Source of the DNA: Hydrogenovibrio sp. UBA650
Lineage (GTDB): Bacteria; Pseudomonadota; Gammaproteobacteria; Thiomicrospirales; Thiomicrospiraceae
Length of the DNA stretch: 5,498 nt
Direction: 5' to 3'
Assembly: GCA_002299245.1 (NCBI GenBank)
Contig: DBOI01000029.1
Coordinates: 24,818 to 30,315, forward strand
Shown here: one piece after another, positions 5,493 through 5,498 of the stretch
How the letters are laid out: the number at the start of each line of letters is the position of its first letter
How positions within the stretch are numbered: position 1 is the first letter of the stretch
Made by a program: the position numbers and the translations under genes
Notes under the pieces: model-generated
What the model was told of the DNA's origin: nothing
Databases searched by the model: none
The model's input: only the letters and a program-made list of their open reading frames with translations

Positions 5493-5498
5493 CACCTT

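Noticed and set aside
5375..5498. Start of pnp after rpsO
   Set aside because: No pnp-like coding start or protein motif is visible before the window ends. The stretch is filled by inverted repeats.

Overview
The window is a translation-apparatus locus from a gammaproteobacterium. All genes lie on the plus strand, in the order infB (3' part), rbfA, truB, a rhodanese-like/methyltransferase fusion, a stand-alone cyclic-nucleotide-binding-domain protein, and rpsO. The IF2 and S15 sequences closely resemble those of Escherichia coli as I remember them, and infB-rbfA-truB-rpsO is the classical gammaproteobacterial order (normally nusA upstream and pnp downstream). By eye the base composition is moderately A+T-rich, which with the protein sequences fits a marine gammaproteobacterium (for example an Oceanospirillales/Kangiella-like lineage). 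The genus is only a guess.

Layout. 1-2029: infB, cut at its 5' end by the window edge. 2030-2153: a short intergenic region with two hairpins, the second a good intrinsic-terminator or attenuator candidate. 2154-4799: four tightly packed genes. rbfA and truB share one base, truB and the methyltransferase gene overlap by four bases, and the fourth gene follows after 17 bases behind a near-perfect Shine-Dalgarno. 4800-5107: about 300 bases without a gene, holding a long nested hairpin (probable terminator), a smaller hairpin, a candidate rpsO promoter with a GC-rich discriminator, and a structured rpsO leader. 5108-5374: rpsO. 5375-5498: no gene; a compact run of three inverted repeats that looks like a dispersed palindromic element, continuing to or past the window edge. 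pnp is not seen.

Function. infB delivers initiator tRNA to the ribosome, rbfA matures the 30S subunit in the cold, truB makes pseudouridine 55 in tRNA, and rpsO encodes a primary 16S rRNA-binding protein. The two genes between truB and rpsO are not part of the usual cluster. One is a class I SAM methyltransferase carrying an N-terminal rhodanese-like domain that has lost its catalytic cysteine. The other is a cNMP-binding domain with no output domain. Their packing against truB suggests co-expression with ribosome and tRNA maturation genes, but their substrates and ligands cannot be read from the sequence. The points most worth a second look are this two-gene insertion, the predicted S15 autoregulatory fold ahead of rpsO, the attenuator between infB and rbfA, and the palindromic element downstream of rpsO.
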